From positions 24,299 through 88,298 of the forward strand of contig NZ_LXSQ01000004.1 in the NCBI RefSeq assembly GCF_001648475.1: a DNA stretch of 64,000 nucleotides, given 5' to 3'. The notes under the pieces were generated by a model that searched no databases, had not been told where the DNA came from, and was given only the letters and a program-made list of their open reading frames with translations. This document shows positions 7,783-16,748 of the stretch, one piece after another. How positions within the stretch are numbered: position 1 is the first letter of the stretch; each line of letters opens with the position of its first letter. This DNA comes from Eikenella halliae. Its GTDB lineage: Bacteria; Pseudomonadota; Gammaproteobacteria; Burkholderiales; Neisseriaceae. Both the position numbers and the translations under genes were made by a program.

Positions 7783-9459
7783 ATGAGCGTCGGACTATTG
7801 CGCATCCTGTTTCAAAACAAACTGATTGAGCAGGATAAGGTTGAAAAATACCGAGAAAAAGTTAATCAAAACAAAAACATTATCCCTATGCTGGCTGAGG
7901 CTGGCATCATCAAGCAGGCAGACTTGGCACTGCTTTTAGCCAAACTATTCCACTATCCGATTTTGGATTTATCCCTTTACTCCCGCAGCATGATGGTGCC
8001 GGACGTGCTCAACGACAGCCAGATGACAGAGCACCGCTGCGTACCTTTGTTCAAGCGCGGGCAAAAACTGTTTTTGGGCGTTTCCGACCCCACTTTGTTG
8101 CAAACATACCAAAAGATTGTTTTCCCCAGCGGCCTGATTGTCGACCTGATTTTGGTAAACGACGAACAACTAGACCGCCTGCTGGAATTCGCCAGTCAAA
8201 CATCCACCGCCATTTTAGATGAAATCTCTGCCGATCCAACCGGCCTGGTCGCACCGGCTGCGCTAAAAGTGGATGACGAAGAAGAAGACGGTCCGATTGC
8301 CAAATTCATCCACAAAGTGCTGTCTGACGCCCTCAATACCGGTGCATCCGATATTCACTTCGAATTCTACGAAGAAATGGCGCGTATCCGCTTCCGTACC
8401 GATGGTCAACTGCGCGAAGTGGTGCAGCCTCCGCTGAATATCCGCGGGCAGATTGCCTCACGTATCAAAGTAATGTCGAAAATGGATATTTCCGAAAAAC
8501 GCGTTCCGCAAGACGGCCGTATCCAGCTTCAGTTCAATAAAAACCAAAAGCCCATCGACTTCCGTGTGAATACGCTGCCCACGCTGTTCGGCGAAAAAAT
8601 CGTAATGCGTATTTTGAATTCGGATGCCGCCACACTGAATATCAACCAACTGGGTTTCGAACCTTTCCAAAAAGAATTACTACTGGAAGCCATCCACCGC
8701 CCGTACGGCATGGTGCTGGTTACCGGCCCGACCGGTTCGGGTAAAACCGTGTCGCTGTACACCTGTCTAAACATCTTGAATACCGACAGCGTAAACATCT
8801 CCACCGCCGAAGACCCGGCTGAGATTAACTTGCCCGGTATCAATCAGGTAAACGTAAACGACAAACAAGGCATGACATTTGCTGCGGCACTGAAAGCCTT
8901 CCTGCGTCAAGACCCGGACATCATCATGGTGGGTGAGATTCGCGATTTGGAAACTGCCGATATCGCCATTAAAGCAGCGCAAACCGGCCACATGGTATTC
9001 TCTACCCTACACACCAATAATGCTCCGGCCACGCTATCCCGTATGCTGAACATGGGGGTAGCACCGTTCAATATCGCCAGCTCGGTCAATCTGATCATGG
9101 CGCAGCGTTTGGTACGTCGGCTGTGTACCTGCAAACAACCGATCGAACGTCCGCCAGCCGAAGCTTTGCTGAAAGTCGGCTTCACCGAAGAAGACTTGGC
9201 CAAGGACGACTGGCAGCTATACCGCCAGGTGGGTTGCGACCGTTGCAAAGGCAAAGGCTTCAAGGGCCGTGCCGGCGTATACGAAATTATGCCGGTTACC
9301 GATGCCATGCAAAAACTTATTATCAATAACGGCACCGAGGTGGATATTGCCGAACAAGCCTATGCCGACGGGCTGGTGGACTTACGCCGTGCCGGCATTT
9401 TGAAAGCAATGCAAGGCATTACCACCTTAGAAGAAATTCTTGCCACCACTAACGACTAG
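7783..9459 (+). CDS. pilF: Type IV pilus extension ATPase PilF (PilB family)
   Basis: The cytoplasmic hexameric motor that drives pilus assembly, and so competence for DNA uptake. The 558-residue protein has an N-terminal GSPII_E/MshEN-type domain (about 1-140), the Walker A motif GPTGSGKT (about 322-329), the Asp box STAEDPAE, Walker B DPDIIMVGEIRD, the His box TGHMVFSTLHTN, and the zinc tetracysteine pair CTCKQP and CDRCKGKG. The zinc motif separates extension ATPases from the retraction ATPase PilT. It is first in the pilF-pilG-pilD-coaE-zapD-yacG series; pilG begins 30 bases later. Confidence 0.95.
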   Translation: MSVGLLRILFQNKLIEQDKVEKYREKVNQNKNIIPMLAEAGIIKQADLALLLAKLFHYPILDLSLYSRSMMVPDVLNDSQMTEHRCVPLFKRGQKLFLGVSDPTLLQTYQKIVFPSGLIVDLILVNDEQLDRLLEFASQTSTAILDEISADPTGLVAPAALKVDDEEEDGPIAKFIHKVLSDALNTGASDIHFEFYEEMARIRFRTDGQLREVVQPPLNIRGQIASRIKVMSKMDISEKRVPQDGRIQLQFNKNQKPIDFRVNTLPTLFGEKIVMRILNSDAATLNINQLGFEPFQKELLLEAIHRPYGMVLVTGPTGSGKTVSLYTCLNILNTDSVNISTAEDPAEINLPGINQVNVNDKQGMTFAAALKAFLRQDPDIIMVGEIRDLETADIAIKAAQTGHMVFSTLHTNNAPATLSRMLNMGVAPFNIASSVNLIMAQRLVRRLCTCKQPIERPPAEALLKVGFTEEDLAKDDWQLYRQVGCDRCKGKGFKGRAGVYEIMPVTDAMQKLIINNGTEVDIAEQAYADGLVDLRRAGILKAMQGITTLEEILATTND

Positions 9460-9489
9460 TGAAGTCCGTTCATTTAAAAGGGAATTATC

Positions 9490-10725
9490 ATGGCTACAAA
9501 CAAACGAAACCAATCCAATAAAAAAGTGGCGGGAACCAGCTACGAATTTGAAGGCCGGCACATGGAGTCCGAGCAAATCGTCCGCGGCGAAGTAGTCGCC
9601 AAAGACGAACAGGATGCCCGTGCCAAACTCGCCCGCCGCCGTATCAAGGTTATCAGCCTGCATAAAAAGAAAAAAGTTCGCGAAAAGAAAATCACCCAAG
9701 GCGACATTACCGTATTCACCCGCCAGCTAGCCACCATGATGAAAGCCGGCCTACCGGTTATGCAGGCATTTGATATTGTTGCAAAAGGACACTCCAATGC
9801 CTCTATGACCAAGCTTTTGATGGAAGTGCGTAACGACATCGAGCAAGGTACCTCTATGGCCAATGCTTTCCGCAAACACCCAAAATATTTTGATGACTTC
9901 TATTGCAACCTGGTAGATGCCGGTGAGGCAGGCGGCGTATTGGAAACTCTGCTCGACAAACTGGCTTTATATAAAGAGAAAACCCAAGCCATCAAAAAGA
10001 AAATCAAGAGTGCGCTCACTTATCCGATCGCAGTAGTGGTGGTGGCCATTGTGTTGGTTATCATCATGATGATGTTTGTGCTACCCGAATTTAAAAAGGT
10101 GTATGACGGCATGAATGCAGAAATGCCTGCACTTACCCAATTTATGATGGGTGTCTCTGACTTTATGGTGGCATGGGGATGGATGGTTATTATTGCAATG
10201 GTAGCTGCTGTTGCTGGCTTTATCCAATGGCATAAACGTTCACATGCACTACAAAAACGAGTAGATGCTATGCTGTTAAAATTACCCATCTTTGGCAATA
10301 TCGTAGAAAAAGGTACGATTGCCCGCTGGGCTCGTACCACTGCCACCTTGTTTACCGCTGGTGTTCCGCTGGTGGAAGCACTAGACTCCGTAGGTGGAGC
10401 ATCAGGCAATATCATTTACGAAGAAGCCACCAGAAGCATTCGAAACCAAGTCAACCAAGGTACTTCTTTAACCACAGCAATGAGCTCTACTGACCTATTC
10501 CCCAACATGGTCTTGCAGATGGCCTCTATCGGTGAGGAGTCAGGCTCTTTGGATGATATGTTGAACAAAGCAGCAGAATTCTACGAAGAAGAAGTAGATA
10601 CTGCTGTAGCTACGTTGTCATCTCTGATGGAACCAATCATTATGGTAGTATTGGGCAGTATCATTGGTGTCATTTTGATTGCCATGTATCTACCGTTGTT
10701 CAACTTAGGTAATGCTATCGGCTAA
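9490..10725 (+). CDS. pilG: Type IV pilus inner-membrane platform protein PilG (PilC family)
   Basis: The polytopic platform that couples the pilus ATPase to pilin addition. The 411-residue protein has two GspF domains: one around residues 75-200 (VFTRQLATMMKAGLP) and a second around 275-400 (ARTTATLFTAGVPLVEAL). Three membrane segments are visible (about 175-200, 225-245 and 380-405), the usual topology. The N terminus is basic and cytoplasmic. It follows pilF in the same transcript. Codon and base composition drifts toward AT in the second half relative to neighbouring genes. Confidence 0.95.
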   Translation: MATNKRNQSNKKVAGTSYEFEGRHMESEQIVRGEVVAKDEQDARAKLARRRIKVISLHKKKKVREKKITQGDITVFTRQLATMMKAGLPVMQAFDIVAKGHSNASMTKLLMEVRNDIEQGTSMANAFRKHPKYFDDFYCNLVDAGEAGGVLETLLDKLALYKEKTQAIKKKIKSALTYPIAVVVVAIVLVIIMMMFVLPEFKKVYDGMNAEMPALTQFMMGVSDFMVAWGWMVIIAMVAAVAGFIQWHKRSHALQKRVDAMLLKLPIFGNIVEKGTIARWARTTATLFTAGVPLVEALDSVGGASGNIIYEEATRSIRNQVNQGTSLTTAMSSTDLFPNMVLQMASIGEESGSLDDMLNKAAEFYEEEVDTAVATLSSLMEPIIMVVLGSIIGVILIAMYLPLFNLGNAIG

Positions 10726-10748
10726 TTCTCCGATCTCCATGAATAACC

Positions 10749-10783
10749 TTTCAGGTAGCCTCCCACAGGCTACCTGAAAACAT
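10749..10783 (+). terminator. Inverted uptake-sequence hairpin between pilG and pilD
   Basis: TTTCAGGTAGCCT and AGGCTACCTGAAA form a 13 bp stem with a five-base loop. It may attenuate read-through from pilG into pilD, since no long T run follows. Confidence 0.5.
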
Positions 10784-10798
10784 ACCTACACCACACCT

Positions 10799-11656
10799 AT
10801 GACCAATCTTGATCCCGAAATCTACATCCCCTTCGCCGTCCTGCTCGGCCTGCTGGTGGGCAGCTTTCTCAACGTGGTTATCTACCGCCTGCCGGTCATG
10901 CTCGAGAAACAATGGCGCATCGCGGCCAAGCAGCATCTCGAACTGCCGCTGGACGAAGAAGACCAAAAACCGTTCAACATCAGCACCCCGCCCTCGCGCT
11001 GCCCCAAATGCAGCAGCCCGGTGAAACCGTGGCAAAATATCCCCATCATCAGCTATCTGCTGCTGCGCGGCCGCTGCCATAGCTGCCACACCCCCATCGG
11101 CTGGCGTTACCCCGCCGTCGAGCTGCTCACCGGCATCCTATTTGGCATCGTCGCCTGGCGCTACGGCTACACTTGGCTCACCCTTGGCGGCCTCGTGTTC
11201 ACCGCTGTGCTGGTTGCCCTCACCTTCATCGATGCCGACACCCAGCTCTTGCCAGACCAGCTCACCCTACCCCTGATTTGGCTTGGATTGCTGTTCAACT
11301 GGCAGGTCGGCTTCGTCAGCCTGCCTTCAGCCCTGCTCGGCGCCGTGGTCGGCTATTTGAGCCTCTGGCTGCTGTATCACCTGTTCAAACTCATCACCGG
11401 CAAAGAAGGCATGGGCTATGGCGACTTCAAACTGCTCGCCGCACTGGGCGCCTGGCTCGGCGTTAGCACCCTGCCCGTTATTGTTTTCGTGGCCGCCTTG
11501 GTTGGCCTGGTTGCCGCCCTGGTGATGCGTGCCGCCAAAGGCCAGCCCATTGCCTTCGGCCCCGCGCTCGCCATTGCCGGCTGGCTGGTGTTCGCTGCCA
11601 ACAGCTACATCCTGCAAGGCATCCAATGGTGGCTGCACAAATCCGGATTCATCTGA
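10799..11656 (+). CDS. pilD: Prepilin peptidase / N-methyltransferase PilD
   Basis: Cleaves the leader of type IV prepilins and methylates the new N terminus. The 285-residue polytopic membrane protein has the GSFLNVVIYRLP motif, a cytoplasmic zinc site with two CxxC pairs (Cys at about 68/71 and 93/96), and the two aspartates of the bilobed aspartyl protease in FIDADTQLLPD and GYGDFKLLAALG. About eight hydrophobic segments are visible. The stop is followed after one base by the coaE start, so the two genes are translationally close. Confidence 0.95.
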   Translation: MTNLDPEIYIPFAVLLGLLVGSFLNVVIYRLPVMLEKQWRIAAKQHLELPLDEEDQKPFNISTPPSRCPKCSSPVKPWQNIPIISYLLLRGRCHSCHTPIGWRYPAVELLTGILFGIVAWRYGYTWLTLGGLVFTAVLVALTFIDADTQLLPDQLTLPLIWLGLLFNWQVGFVSLPSALLGAVVGYLSLWLLYHLFKLITGKEGMGYGDFKLLAALGAWLGVSTLPVIVFVAALVGLVAALVMRAAKGQPIAFGPALAIAGWLVFAANSYILQGIQWWLHKSGFI

Positions 11657-11657
11657 T

Positions 11658-12263
11658 ATGACCGCCTGGGTCGGCCTCACCGGCGGCATCGGCAGCGGTA
11701 AATCCACCGCTGCCCGCCTGTTTGCCCAACACAGCGTGCCGCTGATTGATGCCGATGCCATCTCCCGCGCCCTCACCGCAAACGGCGGAGCTGCCCTGCC
11801 CGCTATCCGTGCTGCCTTTGGCGAGGCTGTATTCGATTTTTCAGGTAGCCTCAACCGCGCTGCGCTGCGCCAACTCGTTTTTCAATCCCCCGAGGCCAAG
11901 GCCAAACTTGAAAACATCCTCCATCCGCTGATTCTCGCCGAAATCCGCTCGCAACAGCAGCAATATCCCCAAGCCGCCTACGGCATCATCGAAATCCCGC
12001 TGCTTGCCGAGCAGCCTGTTTTTCAAAGCATTCTCCAGCGTATCCTCGTTATCGATTGCAGTGAAGAAACGCAAATCCACCGCACGATTGAACGCAGCGG
12101 CCTCTCCCGTGATATGATTAAAGGCATTCTCACCGTTCAAGCAAGCCGCCAACAGCGCCGCCGCATTGCCGACGATATCATCAGCAATGAAGCCGGCCTG
12201 TCCGAGCTTGCTGCCGCCGTAAAGCGGCAACACCTTATTTACCAACAATTATTCGGTAGTTGA
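11658..12263 (+). CDS. coaE: Dephospho-CoA kinase
   Basis: Phosphorylates dephospho-CoA, the last step of coenzyme A synthesis. The 201-residue protein begins with the P loop GLTGGIGSGKST, followed by the DADAISR motif, HP(L)I near residue 93, and the EIPLLAEQ lid region. The start at ATG 11658 overlaps the end of pilD nearly head to tail. An uptake sequence in the gene is translated as FSGSL. The pilD-coaE-zapD-yacG order is a common proteobacterial arrangement. Confidence 0.95.
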   Translation: MTAWVGLTGGIGSGKSTAARLFAQHSVPLIDADAISRALTANGGAALPAIRAAFGEAVFDFSGSLNRAALRQLVFQSPEAKAKLENILHPLILAEIRSQQQQYPQAAYGIIEIPLLAEQPVFQSILQRILVIDCSEETQIHRTIERSGLSRDMIKGILTVQASRQQRRRIADDIISNEAGLSELAAAVKRQHLIYQQLFGS

Positions 12264-12266
12264 ACC

Positions 12267-13043
12267 ATGTCCGCCATCATCACCTTCGAACATCCCCTGT
12301 CCGAACGTATCCGCAACTTCCTGCGCCTTGAGCACCTCTTTTCCCGCTTCGATACCACCGTCAGCCACCCAGAGCCTTGGGCTCACCACGCCGCCCTCGG
12401 CACCCTGTTCGAAATCATGGATTGCGCCTCCCGCGCCGAACTCAAGCTCGATATCCTGCAAGAACTCGAACGCCAACGCCAGCAAATTTCCCAAGCCGAA
12501 CATGAGCAATACGACTCTACCCCCGAGCAGGACGACCTCTACCAGGCCACCCAAAACCTGCAAGAAGTGCAGCAAAAATTCGGCCAGCACCTGCGCGAAA
12601 ACGAATGGCTCATGGGCATAAAGCAGCGCATGCTCGTATCCGGCGGCACCAACCCCTTCGACCTCCCCTCCTATCACTATTGGCTGCAACTGCCCTTTGA
12701 GCAACGCGTGGCCGACCTCGGCTGCTGGATTCGCTCCCTCACCCCCACCGGCGACGCCATTTCCCTGCTGCTGCGCATCCTTCGCCGCAACAGCATCCGC
12801 CTCGAATGCCTCGCCCGCCAAGGCAACTATCAAAACACCAAGCTCGGCAGCAACATCCACATGCTCACCATCGATGTAGGCCAATCCCACGGCACCCTGC
12901 CCGAAATCTCCGCCAACAAATACTTTACCCACATCCGCTTCACCCAAGCCACCCGGCAAAACCAGCGCGGCAGGCAGATTACGGCAGACATCCCCTTCCA
13001 GCTCAAAATGTGCAGCTTCGACCCCATTGCCGACAAACCATGA
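12267..13043 (+). CDS. zapD: Cell division protein ZapD
   Basis: Binds FtsZ and bundles protofilaments at the division ring. The 258-residue protein shows the family N terminus (TFEHPLSERIRNFLRLEHLF), an alpha-helical middle, the GGTNPFDLPSYHYWL segment, and the C-terminal beta domain ending PFQLKMCSFDP. It starts 3 bases after coaE stops and its stop overlaps the yacG start (ATGA), so coupling is likely. Confidence 0.95.
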   Translation: MSAIITFEHPLSERIRNFLRLEHLFSRFDTTVSHPEPWAHHAALGTLFEIMDCASRAELKLDILQELERQRQQISQAEHEQYDSTPEQDDLYQATQNLQEVQQKFGQHLRENEWLMGIKQRMLVSGGTNPFDLPSYHYWLQLPFEQRVADLGCWIRSLTPTGDAISLLLRILRRNSIRLECLARQGNYQNTKLGSNIHMLTIDVGQSHGTLPEISANKYFTHIRFTQATRQNQRGRQITADIPFQLKMCSFDPIADKP

Positions 13044-13222
13044 CCCAGCCCACCGTATCCTGCCCCACCTGCCAGAAACCCGTACTCTGGAACGAAAGCA
13101 GCCCCTACCGCCCCTTCTGCAGCCAACGCTGCAAAATGATCGACCTGGGCACCTGGGCAGACGAAAGCTACCGTATCCCCAGCCAAGAAGAGGCCCCGCC
13201 CCAGATGGGCGGCCACGAATAA
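13040..13222 (+). CDS. yacG: DNA gyrase inhibitor YacG
   Basis: A 60-residue zinc-binding protein; E. coli YacG binds GyrB and inhibits supercoiling. The four zinc ligands are in CPTCQKP and FCSQRCKMIDL, followed by the LGTWADESYRIP segment typical of the family. The start codon overlaps the zapD stop, and this position agrees with the family N terminus; the frame is open farther upstream but that part is inside zapD. Confidence 0.93.
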   Translation: MTQPTVSCPTCQKPVLWNESSPYRPFCSQRCKMIDLGTWADESYRIPSQEEAPPQMGGHE

Positions 13223-13229
13223 CCGACAG

Positions 13230-13267
13230 AGGCTACCTGAAACCCCAACCCCGCTTTCAGGTAGCCT
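13230..13267. terminator. Uptake-sequence hairpin after yacG
   Basis: AGGCTACCTGAAA and TTTCAGGTAGCCT form an inverted pair 8 bases after the yacG stop and 22 before the rlmD start. There is no T run, so it may terminate weakly. Confidence 0.5.
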
Positions 13268-13288
13268 CAATCCATCCCACCCCGCACC

Positions 13289-14581
13289 ATGAACACCGCC
13301 ACCATCCACAGCATCGACCACGAAGGCCGCGGCATCGCCCGCATCCACGGCAAAACCACCTTCATCACCGGCGCACTGCCCCAAGAAACCATTGCCTACC
13401 AAATCACCTGCAGCAAAAAACACCACGACGAAGCCCAAGCCACCCGCATCCTCACCCCCTCCCCCTACCGCACCGCCCCCGCCTGCCCCCACTACAACCA
13501 ATGCGGCGGCTGCACCCTCCAACACGTCCACAGCAACGTTCAGGTAGCCTACAAACAACGCATCCTCGAAGACCAACTCCAACGCCTCGGCAAAGTCCGC
13601 CCCCAATACCTCCTGCCCCCCATCTACGGCCAAGCCTGGGGCTACCGCCACCGCGCCCGCCTCAGCGCCCACCACAGCCAAGGCCGCACCATCCTCGGCT
13701 TCCAAAGCCGCAGCAGCCACCGCATTGTCGATATCCAACAATGCCCCATCCTCGCCCCCCAGCTTGCCGGCCAACTGGACAACACCCGCGCCCTGCTCCA
13801 ACAGCTCAACCGCCTGCATACCCCCATCCGCACCATCGAACTGCACCACAGCCCCGCCGCCAACAGCCTTACCCTGCACACCGAACACCTCCCCAAAGCC
13901 GCCCGCGCCCACCTCATCCAACACGCCCAAAGCCTGCCCGCCAACTGGCACATCTGGCTGCAACCCCCACACCGGCCCGCCCAGCCCCTCCTGCCCGACA
14001 GCCCCCAACTCAGCTACAACCTGCCCGAATACGCCCTCACCCTCCCCTACCGCCCCGGCGACTTCACCCAAGTCAACCCCGCCGCCAACGCCCTGCTCGT
14101 TGCCCGCGCCATGCAGCTGCTGCAACCCCAGCCCGGCGAGCGCATCGCCGACCTTTTCTGCGGCCTCGGCAACTTCAGCCTGCCCATCGCCGCCGCCGGC
14201 GCACAAGTCATCGGCATCGAAGGCTCGCCCGCGCTCACCGGGCGCGCCAGCCAAAACGCCCACCTCAACCACCTCGCCGAACGCGCCCGCTTCCACAGCG
14301 CCGACCTCTTCCAAACCACCGAACACACCGTCGCCGGCTGGGGCTATTTCGACAAAATCCTGCTCGACCCGCCCCGCAGCGGCGCCTACACCCTCGTCCA
14401 AGCCCTGCACGCCCCCTACCTCCCGCGCCGCATCGTGTACGTTTCCTGCAACCCCGCCACCTTCGCCCGCGATGCCGCCGTACTCGTTGGCAAAGGCTAC
14501 CGCTTCCGCAATGCCGGCATCGTCAATATGTTCCCCCAAACCGCCCACGTCGAAACCGTCGGCTGCTTCGATTTGGTATAA
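13289..14581 (+). CDS. rlmD: 23S rRNA (uracil-1939-C5) methyltransferase RlmD
   Basis: A SAM-dependent RNA m5U methyltransferase with an iron-sulfur cluster. The 430-residue product has an N-terminal TRAM-like region (residues 1-55), the cluster ligands in CPHYNQCGGC plus a later Cys in QQCPILAP, the SAM motif LFCGLGNFSLPIA, the catalytic block LLDPPRSGA, and the nucleophile motif YVSCNPATFARD. The TRAM and Fe-S features favour RlmD over TrmA, which is present at 15523-16617. The gene is exceptionally C-rich on the coding strand, which creates long spurious ORFs. Confidence 0.9.
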   Translation: MNTATIHSIDHEGRGIARIHGKTTFITGALPQETIAYQITCSKKHHDEAQATRILTPSPYRTAPACPHYNQCGGCTLQHVHSNVQVAYKQRILEDQLQRLGKVRPQYLLPPIYGQAWGYRHRARLSAHHSQGRTILGFQSRSSHRIVDIQQCPILAPQLAGQLDNTRALLQQLNRLHTPIRTIELHHSPAANSLTLHTEHLPKAARAHLIQHAQSLPANWHIWLQPPHRPAQPLLPDSPQLSYNLPEYALTLPYRPGDFTQVNPAANALLVARAMQLLQPQPGERIADLFCGLGNFSLPIAAAGAQVIGIEGSPALTGRASQNAHLNHLAERARFHSADLFQTTEHTVAGWGYFDKILLDPPRSGAYTLVQALHAPYLPRRIVYVSCNPATFARDAAVLVGKGYRFRNAGIVNMFPQTAHVETVGCFDLV

Positions 14582-14662
14582 CCCGCGCACGGTAGCGGAT
14601 GAAAATCAGCATAGAGCAAAGCAACAAGCCAATGCCGCAGCATCCTTCATTTCCGATAAAGA

Positions 14663-14766
14663 TATAGTGAATTAACAAAAACCAGTACAGCGTTGGCTCG
14701 CTTTGCCGTACCGTGTGTACTGTCTGCGGCTCGCCACCTTGTCCTGATTTTTGTTAATCCACTATA
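14663..14766. repeat. Correia-type repeat (CREE) 3, 104 bp, inverted orientation
   Basis: Reads TATAGTGAATTAACAAAAAC to TTGTTAATCCACTATA with core GTACTGTCTGCGGCTCG, the reverse orientation of the other copies. It lies 81 bases after rlmD. Confidence 0.85.
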
Positions 14767-15054
14767 AAATTTCAGGTAGCCTTGGATAGGGCGTCGGGTG
14801 CGGGAATCCGGCTTATGGTTTTCAGGTAGCCTAAGGTGGGGCGTAGGATGCGTGCCGCAGGCACGCGCGCCGTTGCCCGTTATTCCAAAGCCGTGTGCGT
14901 GCGTTCCGCACGCACCCTACACCCCGGAAATAAGCAGGCTACCTGAAATCCATTTTTCAGGTAGCCTGTTGATAAAGCAGGTCGTAGGTTGGGTTGATTA
15001 ACCCAACATTCCATAATTTGTTGGGTTACGCCTGCGGCTAACCCAAGCTACTCA
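14767..15054. repeat. Repeat-rich spacer with uptake sequences and a TTGGGTT repeat
   Basis: No gene is visible here. It holds uptake sequences at about 14769, 14819 and an inverted pair at 14936-14968, a GC-rich segment of inverted repeats around 14848-14925, and a palindrome-containing repeat at 14983-15052 (GTAGGTTGGGTTGATTAACC start, GGCTAACCCAA end). The same repeat recurs at 15371-15437. Confidence 0.7.
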
Positions 15055-15333
15055 CTAACCTGGCCATTCTGGTGTTCCCAATCTACGCATACAATTATCA
15101 TAGGCAGCATCTGCATCTTTGTATTTTTCATTACAAATCTGCCGATTATGTCTACGTAATGCTCGTTTTTCTGGTGTTTCTGCAGCATAGTAAGCTACCT
15201 GATCATTATAAGCATCAGTCAATGCGGCTCTTGTTGCATAATGCCCATTCCACCAATCAGACATACTGCAAGCACTGAGCAGCAGGTTAGATATCAATAT
15301 TATCATCATGGAATGAATTGAATGGTTTTGCAT
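15055..15333 (-). CDS. Small putative lipoprotein, unknown function
   Basis: A 92-residue product with a type II signal peptide and lipobox LLSAC (Cys at about 22). The mature part begins SMSDWWNGHYATR and has two Cys residues (ICNEKY and DNCMRRL) that could form a disulfide. The start at 15331-15333 was chosen because AAGGAAAGAG lies just upstream and because it puts the signal peptide at the N terminus. The gene lies between two direct copies of a TTGGGTT repeat and is less GC-rich than its surroundings. I do not recognise the family. Confidence 0.65.
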   Translation of the reverse strand: MQNHSIHSMMIILISNLLLSACSMSDWWNGHYATRAALTDAYNDQVAYYAAETPEKRALRRHNRQICNEKYKDADAAYDNCMRRLGTPEWPG

Positions 15334-15370
15334 GATATCTCTTTCCTTATAATTCAAAATAGTATCGTGT

Positions 15371-15437
15371 AGGTTGGGTTGATAAACCCAACATTCCATC
15401 ATTTGATTTGTTGGGTTACGCCTGCGGCTAACCCAAT
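15371..15437. repeat. Second copy of the TTGGGTT repeat
   Basis: Begins GTAGGTTGGGTTGATAAACC and ends GCGGCTAACCCAA, in the same orientation as the copy at 14983-15052. Beyond each copy lies a shared segment GCGGGAATCCGGCTTATGG (14800 and 15482), so a larger unit is duplicated around the small lipoprotein gene. Confidence 0.7.
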
Positions 15438-15522
15438 CTAATCGCTGAGAATTTCAGGTAGCCTTGAACGGGGTGCCGGGTGCGGGAATCCGGCTTATGG
15501 TTCTTCAGGTAGCCCGAGCCGG

Positions 15523-16617
15523 TTATTTCCACCGCAGCAACACCCCGCTCTCGATATGCGGTGTAAACGGGAATTGGTCGAACAGCGCAGCGCGTTCGAT
15601 GCGGTGGGTTTGCGTGAGCGTGACCAGATTGGCGTGCAGGGTTTCCGGATTGCAGGAAACATAAATGATGTTTTCAAACTCCTGCAGCAGCCGCAGGGTA
15701 TCTGCATCCACCCCCGCGCGCGGCGGATCGACAAACACGGTGGAAAACACATAATCCGCCAGCCCGATGCCCTGCTCCTGCAGGCGGCGGAAGGTGCGCA
15801 CGCCGTGGTAGGCCTGGGTGAACTCTTCGGCGGAAAGCCGCGCCAGGCGGATGTTGGCCGCGCCGTTGGCCTCAATATTCCACTGCGCCGCCTGCACCGA
15901 AGTTTTCGACAATTCCGTGGCCAGCACGCGGCGGAAATAACGTGCCAGCGGCAGGGTGAAATTGCCGTTGCCGCAATAAAGCTCCAGCAAATCACCGCCC
16001 AGCCCCGCCGCCGCGCCGCAGGCCCAATCCAGCATTTTTTGGCACACCGGCGCATTGGGCTGGCTGAAGCCGCCTTCATATTGGCGGTAGAGCCAATCGC
16101 GCCCGTCGGCATGCAGGCGTTCGGTAACGAAATCCTGCGCCAACACCAGCTTCTGCCCACGGCTGCGGCCGATAATCATGATGCCCAATTCGCGCTGCAA
16201 ACGCGCCGCCGCCGCCTGCCATTGTCCGCACAGCCGCTTGTGGTAAATCATGCCCACCAGCATATCGCCGCTCAGGGTGGACAAAAATTCGCACTGATAC
16301 CACCGTTCCCGCAACAGCGGATCGGCCTGCACGGCAGCCAGCAGCCGGGGCATCAGGGCATTGATCGCGGCAGAAGCGGCAGGCAGGGAATCAATCCGGC
16401 GCAACGAGGCCGAGCCCGCCTTCTGCCCGGGTTCGAACATGGCATAACTGATATGTTCGCCCTCGTGCCAAACCCGAAATTCGGCACGCATCCGATAATG
16501 CTTTTCAGGCGAAGCAAACACCTGCCATTCGGGTGGGGAAAATTCGGCAAACCGCTGTTTCAGGTAGCCTGCTTTTTGTTGCAGCTGGGCGGTGTATTCG
16601 GGGCTGGGCTGGGTCAT
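15523..16617 (-). CDS. trmA: tRNA (uracil-54-C5) methyltransferase TrmA
   Basis: Makes the universal T54 of tRNA. The 364-residue product closely matches the usual length. It lacks the Fe-S cysteines of RlmD and shows the SAM motif LELYCGNGNFTLPLA, the DPPRAGVD block and the nucleophile motif YVSCNPETL. The start is the ATG giving MTQPSPEYTAQLQQK; an in-frame extension upstream runs through an uptake sequence and is unlikely to be translated. Its nearest upstream neighbour is the AT-rich acyltransferase gene. Confidence 0.93.
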   Translation of the reverse strand: MTQPSPEYTAQLQQKAGYLKQRFAEFSPPEWQVFASPEKHYRMRAEFRVWHEGEHISYAMFEPGQKAGSASLRRIDSLPAASAAINALMPRLLAAVQADPLLRERWYQCEFLSTLSGDMLVGMIYHKRLCGQWQAAAARLQRELGIMIIGRSRGQKLVLAQDFVTERLHADGRDWLYRQYEGGFSQPNAPVCQKMLDWACGAAAGLGGDLLELYCGNGNFTLPLARYFRRVLATELSKTSVQAAQWNIEANGAANIRLARLSAEEFTQAYHGVRTFRRLQEQGIGLADYVFSTVFVDPPRAGVDADTLRLLQEFENIIYVSCNPETLHANLVTLTQTHRIERAALFDQFPFTPHIESGVLLRWK

Positions 16618-16748
16618 AGGGAGTGTGGGATTGTGGAGAAATACAGGATTATAGCGGGAAGGGGAGGCTACCTGAAAATTCGGCGAGTGGGGAGTGTGGG
16701 ATTTCCGATAGTCCTGGCACACAAGCACATCATTGCGCAAGTATTGCC

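Noticed and set aside
12830..14590. 586-residue open frame on the minus strand opposite zapD, yacG and rlmD
   Set aside because: It is antisense to well-supported genes. The product is a Gly/Ala/Val-rich artefact of C-rich codon use in rlmD, with no family features.
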